DNA of 64,000 bases from Emergomyces orientalis. Its lineage: Eukaryota; Ascomycota; Eurotiomycetes; Onygenales; Ajellomycetaceae. The translations under genes and the position numbers were made by a program. The first letter of the stretch is position 1; every line of letters starts with the position of its first letter. Shown here one piece after another: positions 11,413-23,718 of this stretch. The stretch lies in contig MOWL01000070.1 in assembly GCA_002110485.1 (NCBI GenBank), positions 682,001 through 746,000 of the forward strand, in the 5' to 3' direction. The notes beneath the pieces were generated by a model. That model did not search any database. It saw nothing but the letters and a program-made list of their open reading frames with translations, and was not told where the DNA came from.

Positions 11413-13319
11413 TTCCTAGTTGCGATGTTTGGCCGCTTGACGAGCTGGACGGGACTGGAACTTATGGAGTGGATGAAATTGTCCCTTTGTCCAATATATG
11501 TTTCGAATCTTAGCTTCGGTAGATTGTCGAATGTCGTCGTACATATCTCTGTCATTGAGAGGAAGCTGAAAACGAATTTGTTATCCTTTTGACTGCGAGT
11601 ATTGTTTTGGATTCGATATTTGGAATGATATGAGCTTGTATTCTCTAACTCTTATCAACAAATCAAAAAAAATCTTCCCATGAAAAAGAGCGAAATCAAT
11701 GGTGCTCCATTTCGCAGGGCTACAGAATCGTAGATACAGTTGATGGTGCGTGACTCAGTTGTGTGATTCGATTTGACTGGAGTAACGTATGACAGAAGCA
11801 TTCTTTTTGCGCACACCTGCACATGCTTTTGTAGTAGACCGGTAGGGCCACCGCGTGTTCCTGTGTTAATTACCAGACTGGCTGGTCGATTTGTGAGGTG
11901 GGAAAGTACCCCCCTCCGTAATTTGCAGTGTGATAGACATTTGAGGAGAATTGTCAATTCGGGTGCTTCTAAACAGTGATGCAGGTATGTGTTGTGCTGA
12001 GCCCAGATATTTGAAGACCCCTGAGTAATATTCTTGGATAAATTATGCTTATGTCAAGAATCTGTTGAGGAAAGGCGAAGAATGCTCATATTCCTGATGA
12101 GTATGGAGTACTGTATATATAAAGTCTCGCCAGGTTTGTGACATCCGCTGAGGTTGGTTGGGCTGCTTCGCGGTTTGGCCATTGGCCACAGCTATACGAT
12201 AATGGAAGATCCTATAGGATCTGTAATATCCTCTTTTATTGCCTCTGGCCGTAAGTGACTGTGAGACCACGCTTTGGAATGAGGATAGACCCAGCCATTC
12301 AACCATGAAGGGGATATTGTACGCCTGTGATCGAACAAAGTTTGACATTGCGGCTATTCCTCCGTGTACGATCCGACGAAATTCAGTGGGCGGATTCAAT
12401 GACCTCATTATTGGCCTCCGATACGAACACTGTAGCCTGGTGCTGAATTGACAACACCACGTTCTGTCCAACACATGCTTAGTTAGCAACCTTCTATGGT
12501 CGGTCGAGGTTGACATGTTTCCAAAAAAGAAACTTCCGCGTCGGTTGAAAGTAGCCCAGCTCTCTTCAGCCAATGCTCGATATCTACCGGGACCTGCGTA
12601 TTCCGTAGAAGGCACCCAGATATGATCTGCTTGGTCCAGCCCTTCGAATGTGGGGTCAACTGCTCGTATTCAAATTATCTGCGGAAAAGTCTTCCAAGAC
12701 AATTGAACCAGGCGAAGGGGGAAATAGGGCTGAAGATCCATGTTCAAGATTTGAGGGCTCATGTTTTTCTGGACATGCGATGTATACGAGGTTCATGCAG
12801 AATTGGGTTTAGGGCCAGAAGCGATCACCGTTGACGATCCAGCAGTGCCGAATTCAATTCGTCAGTCAAACTATTGATTAATAGAGGCAATCGCAGCCCA
12901 ACCCGCTTTTTCAGCTAATTAGGGTTTCTATTGCTTGGCCGAGTTAACTTAAATCATTAACTTGCCCCTAAGCCTCAATACTCATTCTTTCAGCCAAACA
13001 AATTCCAACAGCTGCTGTCGAAATTGAGCCTCGCAGACTGGGAGATTGAGATCGATCTTCCTCATCCCGCCCACAAAAATGGTCAAATCGAGTAATGTTC
13101 TCGTTTTGACATTTGCTAGTACGAAGCCAAGGGAGAGAAATTTGTCTCAAAAAAACAGGGAAATTACAACATACCAGTTGATATTTTGCCAATATATAAA
13201 GTCAACCACGTCATTAGGAATATGAATCTCATATAATCTGTTCCTCAGCCTCATGCCTTCTTAGATTATTCCTCAATTACTCCCTCCTTAATTGCCTAAT
13301 TTCCTACATCTCTGCGGAT
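11413..13319. other. Gene-poor spacer before the FAD oxidase
   Basis: A minus-strand open frame (12049-12615) begins with GTG, not ATG, and shows no domain; I do not call it. The end of the spacer holds the oxidase promoter, with a TATATAAA at 13193-13200. Confidence 0.45.
13193..13200 (+). promoter_or_regulatory. TATA-like box of the FAD oxidase gene
   Basis: TATATAAA lies 120 bases before the ATG at 13320 and is followed by a pyrimidine-rich leader with several CCTCA/CTCC stretches. Assigned by motif and position only. Confidence 0.4.
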
Positions 13320-15196
13320 ATGCAGAACTTATTACGGTTTGCTGCCGCCATCCTCCTCACGGGCCTTACAACGGCACTCTCCGGCGGAAATCACCCTTCT
13401 TGCCGCTGCAAACCTGATGATTCATGTTGGCCCTCGCCTCATCAATGGCAGGCCTTGAATGAGTCCGTGCAAGGCAATCTCGTCACGGTTAGGCCGGTTG
13501 GTAACGTCTGTCATGACCCGACTTATGATCCGGAGGCATGTGCGAAAACAAAAAACATTACCAATAATTCTTTTTGGAGAGCGGAACAGCCAGGCGCAGT
13601 GCAATTCCCCAACTGGGAAACATGGCCTACTCACAAGGAGAGTTGCTATGTTGACACTCCCCGAGGGGTTGCCTGCGGCCAAGGTCGAATATCTCTGTAC
13701 TCCGTTCTCGTTGAATCGCCTTCGCAAATCCAGGAAGCTGTCCGTTTTGCACGAAGACATAACCTTCGGTTAGCAATTAAGGCATCTGGCCATGACTTTC
13801 TCGGCAGATCTTCCGCACCAAACTCGCTACAAATTTCAACTTACCGGATGAAGGACATTACTTTCACCGATAATTTTGTGCCAAAGGGATGCAAAAAGGG
13901 CGGAAAGGGAGCTGCAGTTACCCTTGGAGCTGGAGTGGGGCTAAGTGATTTATACAAGGCTTTGTCTGAAAAGGGTGTAATCGCTGTTGCTGGTCTTTCT
14001 CATACTGTAGCCGCTCCGGGAGGTTACATCCAGGGTGGTGGCCACTCACCCCTGGGCCCATGGAAGGGAATGGCATCAGACAATGCACTTGAATTTGAGG
14101 TTATAACTCCAAAGGTATGCCTTATTGGTCACTAAGTTCTACAAATGGGAATGAACATTCTGTCATGACATGCAAATTTTGTTTGGCAAAAGGCTAACCA
14201 GGTATATAGGGAGATCTTATCACCGTCAATGAATATCAAAACACTGACCTTTTCTGGGCCCTCAGAGGTGGGGGAGGAGGGACGTTCGGTGTAATTGCCA
14301 GCGTCACTATTCGAACATGGCCAGACCCGCCAATGATATTAGGAAGTGTTAATATTACTACCTCTATCGATAACAGTGAAGGCTACTGGTCCGCAGTAAA
14401 AGAATTACATACAGCCTTGCCCAAATTGAGCGAAAAAGGCGCCTCAGGATACTATTTTATGATCCCTGAAAGTCCTCCAATACCCGGCATAGGTTCAGTC
14501 TCTGTCATCAGTATAGCTTTGATGTTTGCAGACCACGACGACCAAGCGGCTGTTGAGCGCCTAATGCAACCCCTAATCGCGGCAGTCAAAAATCTCGACA
14601 ACGTAACAATTTCCACTTCCACCATCGCCTCACCAAAAACCAATGAAATCATCAAAGGCCTCCTTCAAGGAGACGCCGACCAAACCGGCGGCGCAGTCGC
14701 AATTGGGTCCCGTCTAATATCTCGCGATTTCTTGGTTTCATCAGATGGACCCGCAAAGCTCTCCGAGGCCCTCTCGCGCCTTGAGTCCCAGCCTGGAAGT
14801 GTCATCACGGGTCATCTCGTCGCAGGCGGCCAAGTTGCGAAAAATGCCAGAAATGTTGACAGTGCGCTTAACCCGGCATGGAGAAAAGCGCTGACGCACA
14901 TCACTTTCGGCTATTCATGGCCATCCAGTACGCCATTTCATGAGCAGCAGAAGATATACGAGAAGATTACCAATGTTGGGGTTCCGATTCTCAAAGGGCT
15001 GGAGCCAGGTCAGATGGGCGCTTACCTGAACGAAGCTGATTCTCATGAGTCGACTTTCCAGGAGTCTTTTTGGGGTGAGAATTATAAACGGTTGTATGCG
15101 ATTAAGCGGAAATGGGATCCAACTGGCCTCTTCATTTCCCGCCGAGGTGTGGGGAGCGAGGACTGGGATGATGATGGGCTTTGTCGGGTAGATTAG
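13320..15196 (+). CDS. Secreted FAD-linked oxidoreductase (BBE/VAO-like)
   Basis: Exons 13320-14114 and 14210-15196 give 593 residues (GTATGC donor, CTAACC branch, TATAG acceptor, phase 0). The N-terminus (LLRFAAAILLTGLTTALS) looks like a signal peptide. The FAD-binding type 4 domain covers roughly residues 115-310: SPSQIQEAVRFARRHNL, IKASGHDFLGRSS (with the His that often carries FAD in this superfamily), GAGVGLSDLY, GGYIQGGGHSPLG, and LRGGGGGTFGVI after the splice. The C-terminal part ends with ESFWGENYKRLYAIKRKWDPTGLF, matching the terminal BBE motif. Relatives oxidise alcohols, sugars or alkaloid-like substrates with oxygen, producing hydrogen peroxide; the substrate cannot be read here. 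It neighbours a Dabb protein and a Zn2Cys6 regulator. Confidence 0.92.
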
Positions 15197-16112
15197 GAAC
15201 TTTTATTTATTTTTGCGGGCTGCTATATATAGCATGTCTGCCATTTTTCGGATTTGTTTACCGCTTAGAATGATTGATGAGCGAGGAGGAAAAAATGATC
15301 TCGTTTGTAACTTGGGGTGCTTTCTGTTGGGCACTTCAATGTCGTATGATTTGCTCTTCAGCCGCCAGTTAACGGGGTTAATATTATGAATATTTTTAAA
15401 CCATCCCAGTTTTTGTCGCACTACCAGACCTCAACTTAAAAATTCGTGATAACCCCACAGCAACATTCCCGCTAACTGCGTAGGCGGGCGAGCGGGTACA
15501 GAGATAGTGGACGAGGCAATAAGTACTGCACAAGATCCGCTGTTAAAGATAATTGAATCACCCCACTCTACTCTACCATTGCAAATTCATGCATGAAAAT
15601 TTCCATCTATTCACTATAACGTAGTGAGAATACTTTTTCAAAATTTCATGCAACAGCTATAATCTTATGATTTGCGATCGCCAATACAACCTTAACATAA
15701 CTATAAAAATATATAGTCCCAAGAGCCTTCGGCCCCTGAAAAATTAATCCTTTCCACTCCGGCTTTCCATGTAGGCCGACACAACACCCCCCGGGGACTT
15801 TACACGCCGTTATTCTGAACATGGCCGGAGAGTTATATAGGCCGACTTGCACGGTTTAATATAGTTATTTCATAATTGATTTCAAATCAGCATTGATTGT
15901 AGGGAAACTTGGTGTAGCTTATTAGATCAATAGATACCCCACTCCTGCTTCGTCCCACTTCATATGGCTAATGTTACAAACCTCAACACCGATTTCCCTC
16001 GACTTAAATCTAGTTTTCATAACCGCATTCTTTCGTCCACTTTTCAATCACAGTGTTCCTGGTTGCTCGTGCAGTTCAACGAATCCAATTCTATACCCTA
16101 ATAACCAACACG
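15197..16112. other. Intergenic region between oxidase and Dabb gene
   Basis: This holds the 3' UTR of the oxidase and the promoter and leader of the Dabb gene. No coding exon or repeat was recognised. Confidence 0.5.
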
Positions 16113-16644
16113 ATGGGAATTACACATATCGTTTGCTTTAAATTTAAAGCCGACGTGACTGCTGAGGTTATTAATGAGGTATGTGTGGAGTCATACTTCT
16201 ATTTCTCAGAGGAGTTTTCGACAGAAAAATACTCACGGACCTTGTCTGAATAGACATGCGCGAAAATGCTTGCTCTGAAAGATAACTGTATTCATCCTAC
16301 TCATCAAAAGCCCTATATCAAAACTGCAACGGGCGGCAAAGATAATTCTCCTGAGGCGCTCCAGGTATGAGGATACTTTTTTATTTTATTTTAATAAAGC
16401 AAAACAATAGCCCGGATCTTTCTTATCTATACCTCACTCTTTAAATCCCCCCGCTCTTCCAAGTTTGAATTGACAGTATCTATACTAGAACGGATTCACG
16501 CATGCTTTCGTTAGTCAGTTTGAGACTGCCGAAGATAGAGATTATTACACTAAGAAAGATCCGGCCCATCTGGCGTTCGTAGGTGGTCTACCAGCGATTA
16601 TTGAGAAGGTGCAAGTCATGGATTTTACAGACGGAGTGTTTTGA
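16113..16644 (+). CDS. Stress-responsive A/B barrel (Dabb) domain protein
   Basis: Exons 16113-16178, 16254-16364 and 16489-16644 give 110 residues, all phase 0 (GTATGT/AATAG and GTATGA/ACTAG). The protein begins MGITHIVCFKFKADV, has a central NGFTHAFVSQFETAEDRDYY, and ends with DPAHLAFVGGLPAIIEKVQVMDF; the order of strands and the GFTHA and HLAFV motifs match the Dabb family of dimeric alpha+beta barrels, whose members are about 100-110 residues long. Some members act as polyketide cyclases, and others are stress-induced proteins of unknown function. No signal peptide is present, so a cytosolic location is inferred. It lies between the FAD oxidase and the Zn2Cys6 factor. Confidence 0.9.
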
Positions 16645-17109
16645 TTGAGAGAAATATCAGTGAATGAATGATATGCTGGGTTTCTGGCAACTCATGTATA
16701 TATGTACTCTACATACTTTTTACGGCTTTGCCCACTCAATAATATCGCTGGGTTGCTGGAATCTGGAATCTGGAATCTGTTTGACCCAAATTTGAGTAGT
16801 TAATTGATCGAACCAATCGATTGCCTCCCTCGGAGAATAATTTCTATTCAAATTGGTGAAACACGAACCGTTTAACTTTTCCTATGCAAACATACCAGCG
16901 CCTCATTGTAGTCGCACACATTTCGACAGCAGGACATACCGTGCGTTTAGCTGTGCACAATGGGTTGGCAATGCCGAAGTTAAATCTAAACAGTGATTGA
17001 TAGTATCTGCCGTCGTTTTGTAAGTCTTGAGCTTCCTGGTTTAATCAACTTTACCGAACACGAGATCCATTCATGCGGTTGGTAAATAATATTTTCAGCA
17101 TGGGAGAAT

Positions 17110-17515
17110 GGTGACCGAAAGATTAAGTGTGATTTCGATAAGGCCTACCTCAAGGCGGAGAGAGAGTGTTTCACGGAGCTCGGAACAATGATACGAAATG
17201 ACCGAGAACGAGCGTCGAAGACAAACTGACAGGCTCTTTTTTCAAGAAGGCGAAATTCTTAAATGGTCTTTTGCCAGAGCTTCTGCAAGCTGACCGCAAG
17301 CTATACGTCAAAAAGGTGTAACCATGGATTGACAGGGCTGAAGTCACAAATGGATCTGTTCTTGAGGCATTGATGCGTCGGCTGAGGGAAACCTTTACTT
17401 TTTTGGAATATCTATTGGCTGAGTGCAAGGCCGTCTCGCCCTCCGGGGAACGAGGTATTTCCTTTTTTGTTTACCGGTATCGGTCACGCTCATTAGACAT
17501 ACTCTCCAGGCCTTG
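17110..17515 (+). pseudogene. Possible decayed coding remnant
   Basis: Two adjacent stretches look coding-like but lie in different frames with in-frame stops. The first reads CDFDKAYLKAERECFTELG until a TGA near 17228; the second begins about 17240 with FFKKAKFLNGLLPELLQA, has a TAA near 17320, then continues WIDRAEVTNGSVLEALMRRL and on to a stop near 17514. The pattern suggests a gene broken by frameshift and nonsense changes. I cannot name the family. A retroelement gag-like origin is one guess among several, and chance is not excluded. Confidence 0.25.
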
Positions 17516-17691
17516 AATTCGTCTTCTTAAGATTTTCGTGTGCCGTTTAGAGAGTAGCAAGAAGGACTGAAAATCTTGTTAGTGTGTGTGGTACTTCGTA
17601 CGGAGGAAAAGAATAAAGGGGGGAGGTGTTGGGAGGAATGTCTGGGTGTTATTTGAACCATATCAGCCCGCATTTAGTGAGTTGCTTGAGC

Positions 17692-17732
17692 AAAAAAATA
17701 AATAAAAATAAAAATAAAAATAAAAATAAAAG
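17692..17732. repeat. (AAATA)n microsatellite
   Basis: An A-rich tract with about seven AAATA-type units in the gene-poor spacer upstream of the Zn2Cys6 regulator. Confidence 0.95.
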
Positions 17733-18580
17733 GGTTTGATATCTCTCAGGATTCGCGTCGAAATTCAATGATGCCCGCGCTTAAAATAGAAACTGGTCAC
17801 GGAGTTGTAATTCGATCTTAGTCACCGCCTTGGCGTCGGCGGGGCCTGCTTTGGATGTTTAAATTCAAGTAGCCTTGGAAATTCGAAGCTTTCTCCTCGT
17901 ATACGCACTCGCCTCGTCAAATAACCTGGGTACACGCCACGTCTGCTGGGTCAAGCACTGACATAAACAAACCTATTGTTGGCAGCCGACGTATGGTATT
18001 CGCAGCTCAGCCTCTCCCGACACACGACTGCTCTGGTCCGAAACTTGCGCGTACAGCAAGCTGGCCCTAAAACACAGCAGTGAACCAGGCGATTAGGCTG
18101 CCTTCAAATGCACCCCTGTAGTGATGTAGCCTGGGCCATCCAGCACGAGCCCCTGAAGAGACGATCGGCAACAGCCAGTCTGTGATCCGACAGGCCAGAA
18201 CAGACCGAGAATGTTTCGTCATGATCACAATGCATCCCAAGCGATGGACTACGGGAACAAGAGGCAGAGCATTCATGCTCCTTTCTTGTCAACAACCTAG
18301 CTTCGTGGAACCTCCTTTACCATAATTGGAAACCGGGTCGTAACGTAAACCACCAGGACATGGGGGCTGACGCAGTTCGATATGGGAATCGTCAACTCCT
18401 GAGGATCGCATTTATGCTGCCTCTGTTCCCATCGAACAAGATCCCTATCAGCTAACTTACCAAATTGCTTCTCGCTTCTTAATGTTTTGTGGGTTCGCAA
18501 TCGTTTTGATTTATCATTGTGTTTAAGTTTTTTGTTTCTTTTTGTGTGATATCAGCGCCTTGTTGCCACGCTTATTCGGG

Positions 18581-20641
18581 ATGAGTTCTGGAAACGATTC
18601 CGAGTCACCGCCATCCCGGACGGCATCCGGCTTACCACCCCAGTGCCATACTTGCCGAAAACGAAGGGTCCGATGCGACTCGTCACGCCCTGCCTGCAAT
18701 AAGTGCATTGCCAAAGGTGTCGAGTGCCTGGGATATGGCAAACAAAAGCCCCTGGTATGGCTCCAAGGGGGAGGCAACCAAAACCAATATTTGGTCGAGG
18801 GAAATAATCCGGAACCCCCGAAGAGAAAGAAAGGGAGGCCGAAAATTATAATTGCAAAGGAGGATGTAAAAGAACCGACAAAGTCTCCTGAACTAGAGAA
18901 AGATGACAGATCTGAGGTGTTGGATCTTGTGGAAACCGCTTCGGGTATGCAGCAGCGCACGTCTAATCTGCACCATCCACTGGTAGTTGACATTTGGGTG
19001 CTAATACTCGTTCGGATATTTAGACATTTCAAATTCTCTAAACAATTTCGACCTTCAGCGCATTCCGGAAATCACGGACTTTAAATACCCATTAGATATT
19101 AAAGTGGTCGTCAGTACCATATGGTACTGTAAGTGTCAATCAGCTCTTGATACCCGCCTCATGAGCAGCCAATTCCATTACTAACTTCAGGCACAGTCAA
19201 TAAGTACATATACCCCGAGATTGACCCCATAGTTTACTACCAAGATCTCCCTACAATCGACCCCAAAGGCTGGCAAGATGACGTCTCCAATTTACTTTTC
19301 AGTATACTAGTCTCAGCCGTTGCAACCCACAAAGCTGTAAAATCTCAGCAAGACGACCAAATATCCCTTGACCGTGAAATCTACCAGTATAGACAGCAGG
19401 CTTTTCGTAGATTGAGTTGCGAGCTCAGAAACCCCAAGACTCAGTTGGGGGATATAACGCTAATTTGTGTGTTGGCTTTATTATTAGTGGAGGTAAGCTT
19501 TTCACTTCTAATACACATTGCGTTTGATATTCAAGTTATAGCTTGTTAACATTCTATTCTAGATTCAGCAATCGGCCTACGGTGGATGGCTAGCCCATTT
19601 CGAAGGTGCAACGACGATGATCAACCTAAAAGGGGGCGTAAAAGCCGTTCTTGACCAGTGTCCCATATTGAAAAGTGCTCTGACATGTTACTTAATGTAT
19701 GTATTTTCACAGTCCCCCATGTAGTGAAGAAACTTTTCTTATTTCATGTGGTCGTTTTCTAATTCAATCTTCCCAGAGTGGATGTCCTGGGTGCCACTAC
19801 ATCCCGAACAGTATTATCCATGGCCGATGCTTCTAGACAATTAGGATACTCGGTGGATCTATCTCAGATTTTCCACAATGGTTCGGAGACATTTGTTCCC
19901 TGCCCGAACAAACTGTTCGATTGCGTTATTCAAATAAACTATTACCGAGCACTCTCCGCGCATGCCATTGGCACAAACAGGATGCTGATGGATTTCGGAA
20001 ATGACATACAATCGCTGTTACAGACCATTCTCTCCTTTTCTGCGCCTGGTTGGGCGGACAGTATGGCACAGTACTATGCCACGACAGCAATTGTTCCCCA
20101 CGGAAAAGCCACGGGCGAATTCATCCAGCCAGATCGAAGCCACTGGCTCCAAATAGCAACTATTTACCAAGCCGCAGTCCTTCTTTACTGCATACGTTCT
20201 CTTGCTCTAAACTTTGAAGGCCTCATTCTCGCTTCCTGCGCCTCAGATACGACACCAGATATGATATCCTACGTCACAGTTCAAGATATTCAGATCGTAG
20301 CGAGGCAGACACTCTCGGACAACTTGGCAAAAATATTTACCCCTGGATCTGACCTACGTCGTCAATCTCTGGCTCGTGTTGTCACTTGGCCGCTGTTCGT
20401 AGCTGGGGTTGAAGCTGGTGATCACTTCGAAGATGCATTGGCCTTGAGGGAATTTGTGACCGGCTCATTCATGAGACTGAGTGGAGCTTTAGGGACCTTG
20501 CATTACCGTGATGCAAAGATTTTCTTGGCGAATGAGTACAACCGACGGGATAGCATTAAATGTGCCGGAAATTCTGACTATCAATGCTGGTGGAGTGATG
20601 TTTTTGAGAATCTGCCTGATTCATGTGCGTTTTTTATGTAG
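18581..20641 (+). CDS. Zn2Cys6 transcription factor with Fungal_trans_2-type domain
   Basis: Five exons, 18581-18944, 19024-19128, 19191-19492, 19563-19696 and 19777-20641, give 589 residues with matching phases and canonical splice ends. Residues about 20-50 form a Zn2Cys6 binuclear cluster with spacing C-X2-C-X6-C-X6-C-X2-C-X6-C (CHTCRKRRVRC...CNKCIAKGVEC). A basic stretch (PPKRKKGRPK) follows. The long C-terminal part (WYCTVNKYIYPEIDP, AYGGWLAHFEGATTMINL, LTCYLM) fits the Fungal_trans_2 type of regulatory domain. It presumably acts as a nuclear regulator of neighbouring genes, as such factors often do; this is inference. The 3' end converges on the arginine-deiminase gene. The start at 18581 is preferred because an upstream in-frame ATG at 18542 adds no conserved sequence. 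Confidence 0.9.
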
Positions 20642-20826
20642 CGAAGGGGATGGAATATTCATGGACATACGATTTTTTCGGACTTCTGGCATTCTTTTGT
20701 AGGTATTTGTATAGTTCACCTCTTAACTCTTGTCATATCGCATTTTAGAACACAAAATCTCTGCTTTTAATTACTTTATTTCACACTTCCACTGCAAGTA
20801 ATAAGTGAAAACGGATTTTTCGGCAT

Positions 20827-22679
20827 TTACCACCAGCGATGGCTCCCATTGCGAATCGTATTGGTAGCACAATGAACCTCACCGCCCCAAGTATGATGTG
20901 AATTCCAATTATCCACAAACCCGACTTTGAAACCCAACCTACCATATACCCCCGATATCGCAGCTGACAAGATATCCCTGCCATCGACAACTGGGCCCCA
21001 GGGATTCGGTGCCAAATACTGTGTACTACTGAGAACTAGCCCGTTTATAGCAGCAGGATACAGTGGACCCGCAAGCTTAGAGCTACCATTCCTCTCCGGC
21101 TCGATCCCGAAATTCGGTGGATACGTGAGGCCAGTGCGGAAAACTGCAGGTACACCGTGTATATCTGCATCTGTGATGCCAGTTTCGCGTTTGAGAAGGT
21201 CGATGCTAGCCTTGATACGCTTGGAAAAATTCGCGTTGGCTTCAATGATATGGTTCTGTGAAAGGAGCTCATCGATTGTATAGCTTGGCACACCGTGGAG
21301 GCCCCAGTGAAACCCAAATAGATCAGATGGATTTCCTTCTGTATCGTTTTGGCGGGAGAAGGCCCGGATGTTACCATGGCCTGCTGACTGTGCGCGTCGT
21401 AATATATCAAGGCCTTCCTGTGGATCGGGGACGAGCATAACCCAGCCCAGAGAATTATTGGCAGGAAGGAATTGGATCATTTCGTCAACATGCCCGATCG
21501 CAAGCCAGTCGGTATCCAGCAGAAGCGGATCTTGAATTTCTTGTGCCTGCAAGTATTCTAAGATATATGGCTTTTGAGCCCCATGAGTGCCCAGAATAAT
21601 GCGTCCAGCTGGGTATTTTTTGCCGTTGAAACTGTAAGGTGGGATAGTCTCTAAATTTCCCATAGAATTGAGCTCATCACGCGCCTCCCCAAGGTACTGG
21701 ACTGCTCCTGTTCCTGGGCCTCGTAGGTACTCAAATACTTGGCGTCCAGCAACGCGGGTGTCTTGAGCGGAGCGTACCATAATTTGCAAGGTAACTGGTC
21801 CATCGGGACCAGGCATGCTCGTATACCCCGGTTCAAAGAAGTCCTGAGCCCAAATATCATCAGATCCATTGAACATGAAGAGTGGGGCATCGACGTTCAT
21901 ATCGGCTAGAGCGGCTTCGAGAGCAGATACAAATTTGGCTTGGAAAAAGTTTAAGGTATCATTTCCAGCAGTGGTGAGAATTTGTTGAACCGATTGAGAA
22001 TGGTGGTGAGTTAAAATAGGCGCAACCCGCAGCTTCACATTGTCGGCTGACGACTTTGCTTGATCGTGAATGGCGAAGCGAACAGTTACTCTTCCATCCC
22101 ATCCACCTGGCCGCCTAGTATCACTGGCATCAATTCCTAAGTCCAAGCCGTTTTGTAGCTGGCTCTGGGTAAACTTGTGATCGTTCGGTGTGATCACCCA
22201 TTCCGACCCTTCGCGGCGGAAAATGCGAACGTTTTTGCATGCTGTTGCGTCTCCAACGGACACAGTTCCATACGCACTTGGACTTAAGTGGGAAATAGGA
22301 ACTGTTCGAAGCGGTGCCATAAAACGAGGTGACCGTTGAATGTCGTCCGAAGCATCATTACAGGCAGCAAGGTTCTCGTTGGACGGAGGACTGCCTTGCA
22401 GTGCCAGTATAGAACATCGCCGGTCCGTGTCACCGATATTAGCAAGAAATATTGCTCCGGCATAGTTTGAATCGCTCAGTTTATGACCAATATCTGTATT
22501 TTTGTCAAGATCAATTCTCCCATCACGGTTGCTATCAGCCCGAATATCGGCTCGGAAACCGAGAACAGTGCAACGAAAAAGGGCTATTATCAGTTAGCAA
22601 ACTGGTAATGATCAACCTATATTATTCTCTTTTCTTTTTACTCACCAAGTATCTGGAGTAAATTAAGTAAACTATGCAT
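20827..22679 (-). CDS. Secreted protein-arginine deiminase (PAD)-like enzyme
   Basis: A short first exon (22679-22646) encodes a hydrophobic signal (MHSLLNLLQ...); after a 62-nt intron (GTGAGT, CTAAC, AATAG) the second exon (22583-20827) follows, total 596 residues. The open frame continues far upstream of the first internal ATG and contains FRADIRADSNRDGRIDLDK, an Asp/Asn-rich calcium-site-like segment as in PAD enzymes. Four positions matching the PAD catalytic set are present: Asp in DDIWAQDFFEPGY, His and Asp in WLAIGHVDEMIQF, and Cys in GGEVHCATNTIR. PADs convert peptidyl-arginine to citrulline with calcium; here an exported or cell-surface enzyme is inferred. It converges with the Zn2Cys6 gene (186 bp between stops). 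Confidence 0.9.
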
Positions 22680-23718
22680 TGTGCAGAAATGTCCTAGGGT
22701 TTAGGATTATCGTGTATTTTTTGATTATTTTTTATAAAGAAACGGTGGATAAGGCCAACGAAAAGAGAGGACAATGTAAGTGCTGGTGGTTTCCCCCCCA
22801 TCTTCATTGGAAATGGTCATTTCTTTTATATCTTGTCCGTCGTCCCATATATGAGGATGCATCGAGGCTGATTTCAGGAAGTAGGTGACGCTAACCAAAA
22901 TTGGGTAATATGAAGCAGCAACAGAGGTCCAAACTTGCCTGCGTGTCAGAGTCTGAGAACAAGTATTCAACAAATGCCCGAAAGAAGGTGATATTGAAAA
23001 TATTGCCACGAATTTACCGCGCGGGCCATTAATCGTGCACAATCTGAAGGGTGAGGATGATCAAAGTAACTTAATTGAGCAAATCTCTCGTAAGGAAAAA
23101 AAAAGCTTGGCTTATAGTTCTGCCAAGTACCAGTCTGAGCCAGACCCGTTTGCACCACCACTAGAGACTGGTAAAATAAAACTGCGAACTTTCAGTTCAA
23201 AAGAGGTAATATATCGGTAGGCTAGGAAGAGTGGCGGCTGAACGTCATATTTGGGTATTAGATTTCGGAGATGTTAGCACTGACTCCTTTATAATAGGAA
23301 CCATCACGTAATGAGGAGCCGTCCCGCTGAATGACCAGAGGTTGCTTTGATCACGCTCTGACAAAAAACGGGGTTTGAAGCGTGGCTGGGAGTTTTGAGC
23401 TTTGGGCGTATATTTACGCAACGTAGCGTTGGTGGAAGTGGAGGCACTGGTAGTTTATCCTGTCCACCAGTAACGGAATCGGAGATTGTCGCTAAAACAA
23501 ATATGGAAGAATGTTTAAGCAGATAGATCAATAGTCGATTCTGTCATTTATTCCCTGCTTGCACTTAAATCGACCTCATACTGATTGAAATGTTTCGTTT
23601 TGTAGGTGCCAATCGAGCTCTGAAAAGTAGGCTTCGGCACCACCCTATTTATTAAAAGTCCCTGAGTTAAGATATGAAAGTTATCTGTTGCCGCCAACCT
23701 CATTTTGGATTACAGCAA
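22680..23718. other. Spacer between PAD-like gene and kynurenine formamidase
   Basis: About 1 kb with no recognised exon. It should hold the PAD-like promoter on its left and the formamidase 3' UTR on its right. Confidence 0.5.

Larger units (their letters stand above)
16645..18580. other. Gene-poor spacer, 1.9 kb, with possible decayed coding remnant
   Basis: No intact gene was found. A stretch at about 17100-17450 reads as protein-like segments in different frames broken by stops (see separate entry). An AT-rich AAATA microsatellite lies at 17692-17732. The last few hundred bases should carry the promoter of the Zn2Cys6 gene. Confidence 0.45.

Noticed and set aside
12049..12615. 188-residue minus-strand open frame
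   Set aside because: It begins at GTG, not ATG, and shows no domain or splice partner; it overlaps unrelated plus-strand frames of equal quality.
18542..18580. Upstream start for the Zn2Cys6 gene
   Set aside because: It adds 13 residues with no conserved features, before the more typical MSSGNDSE start.
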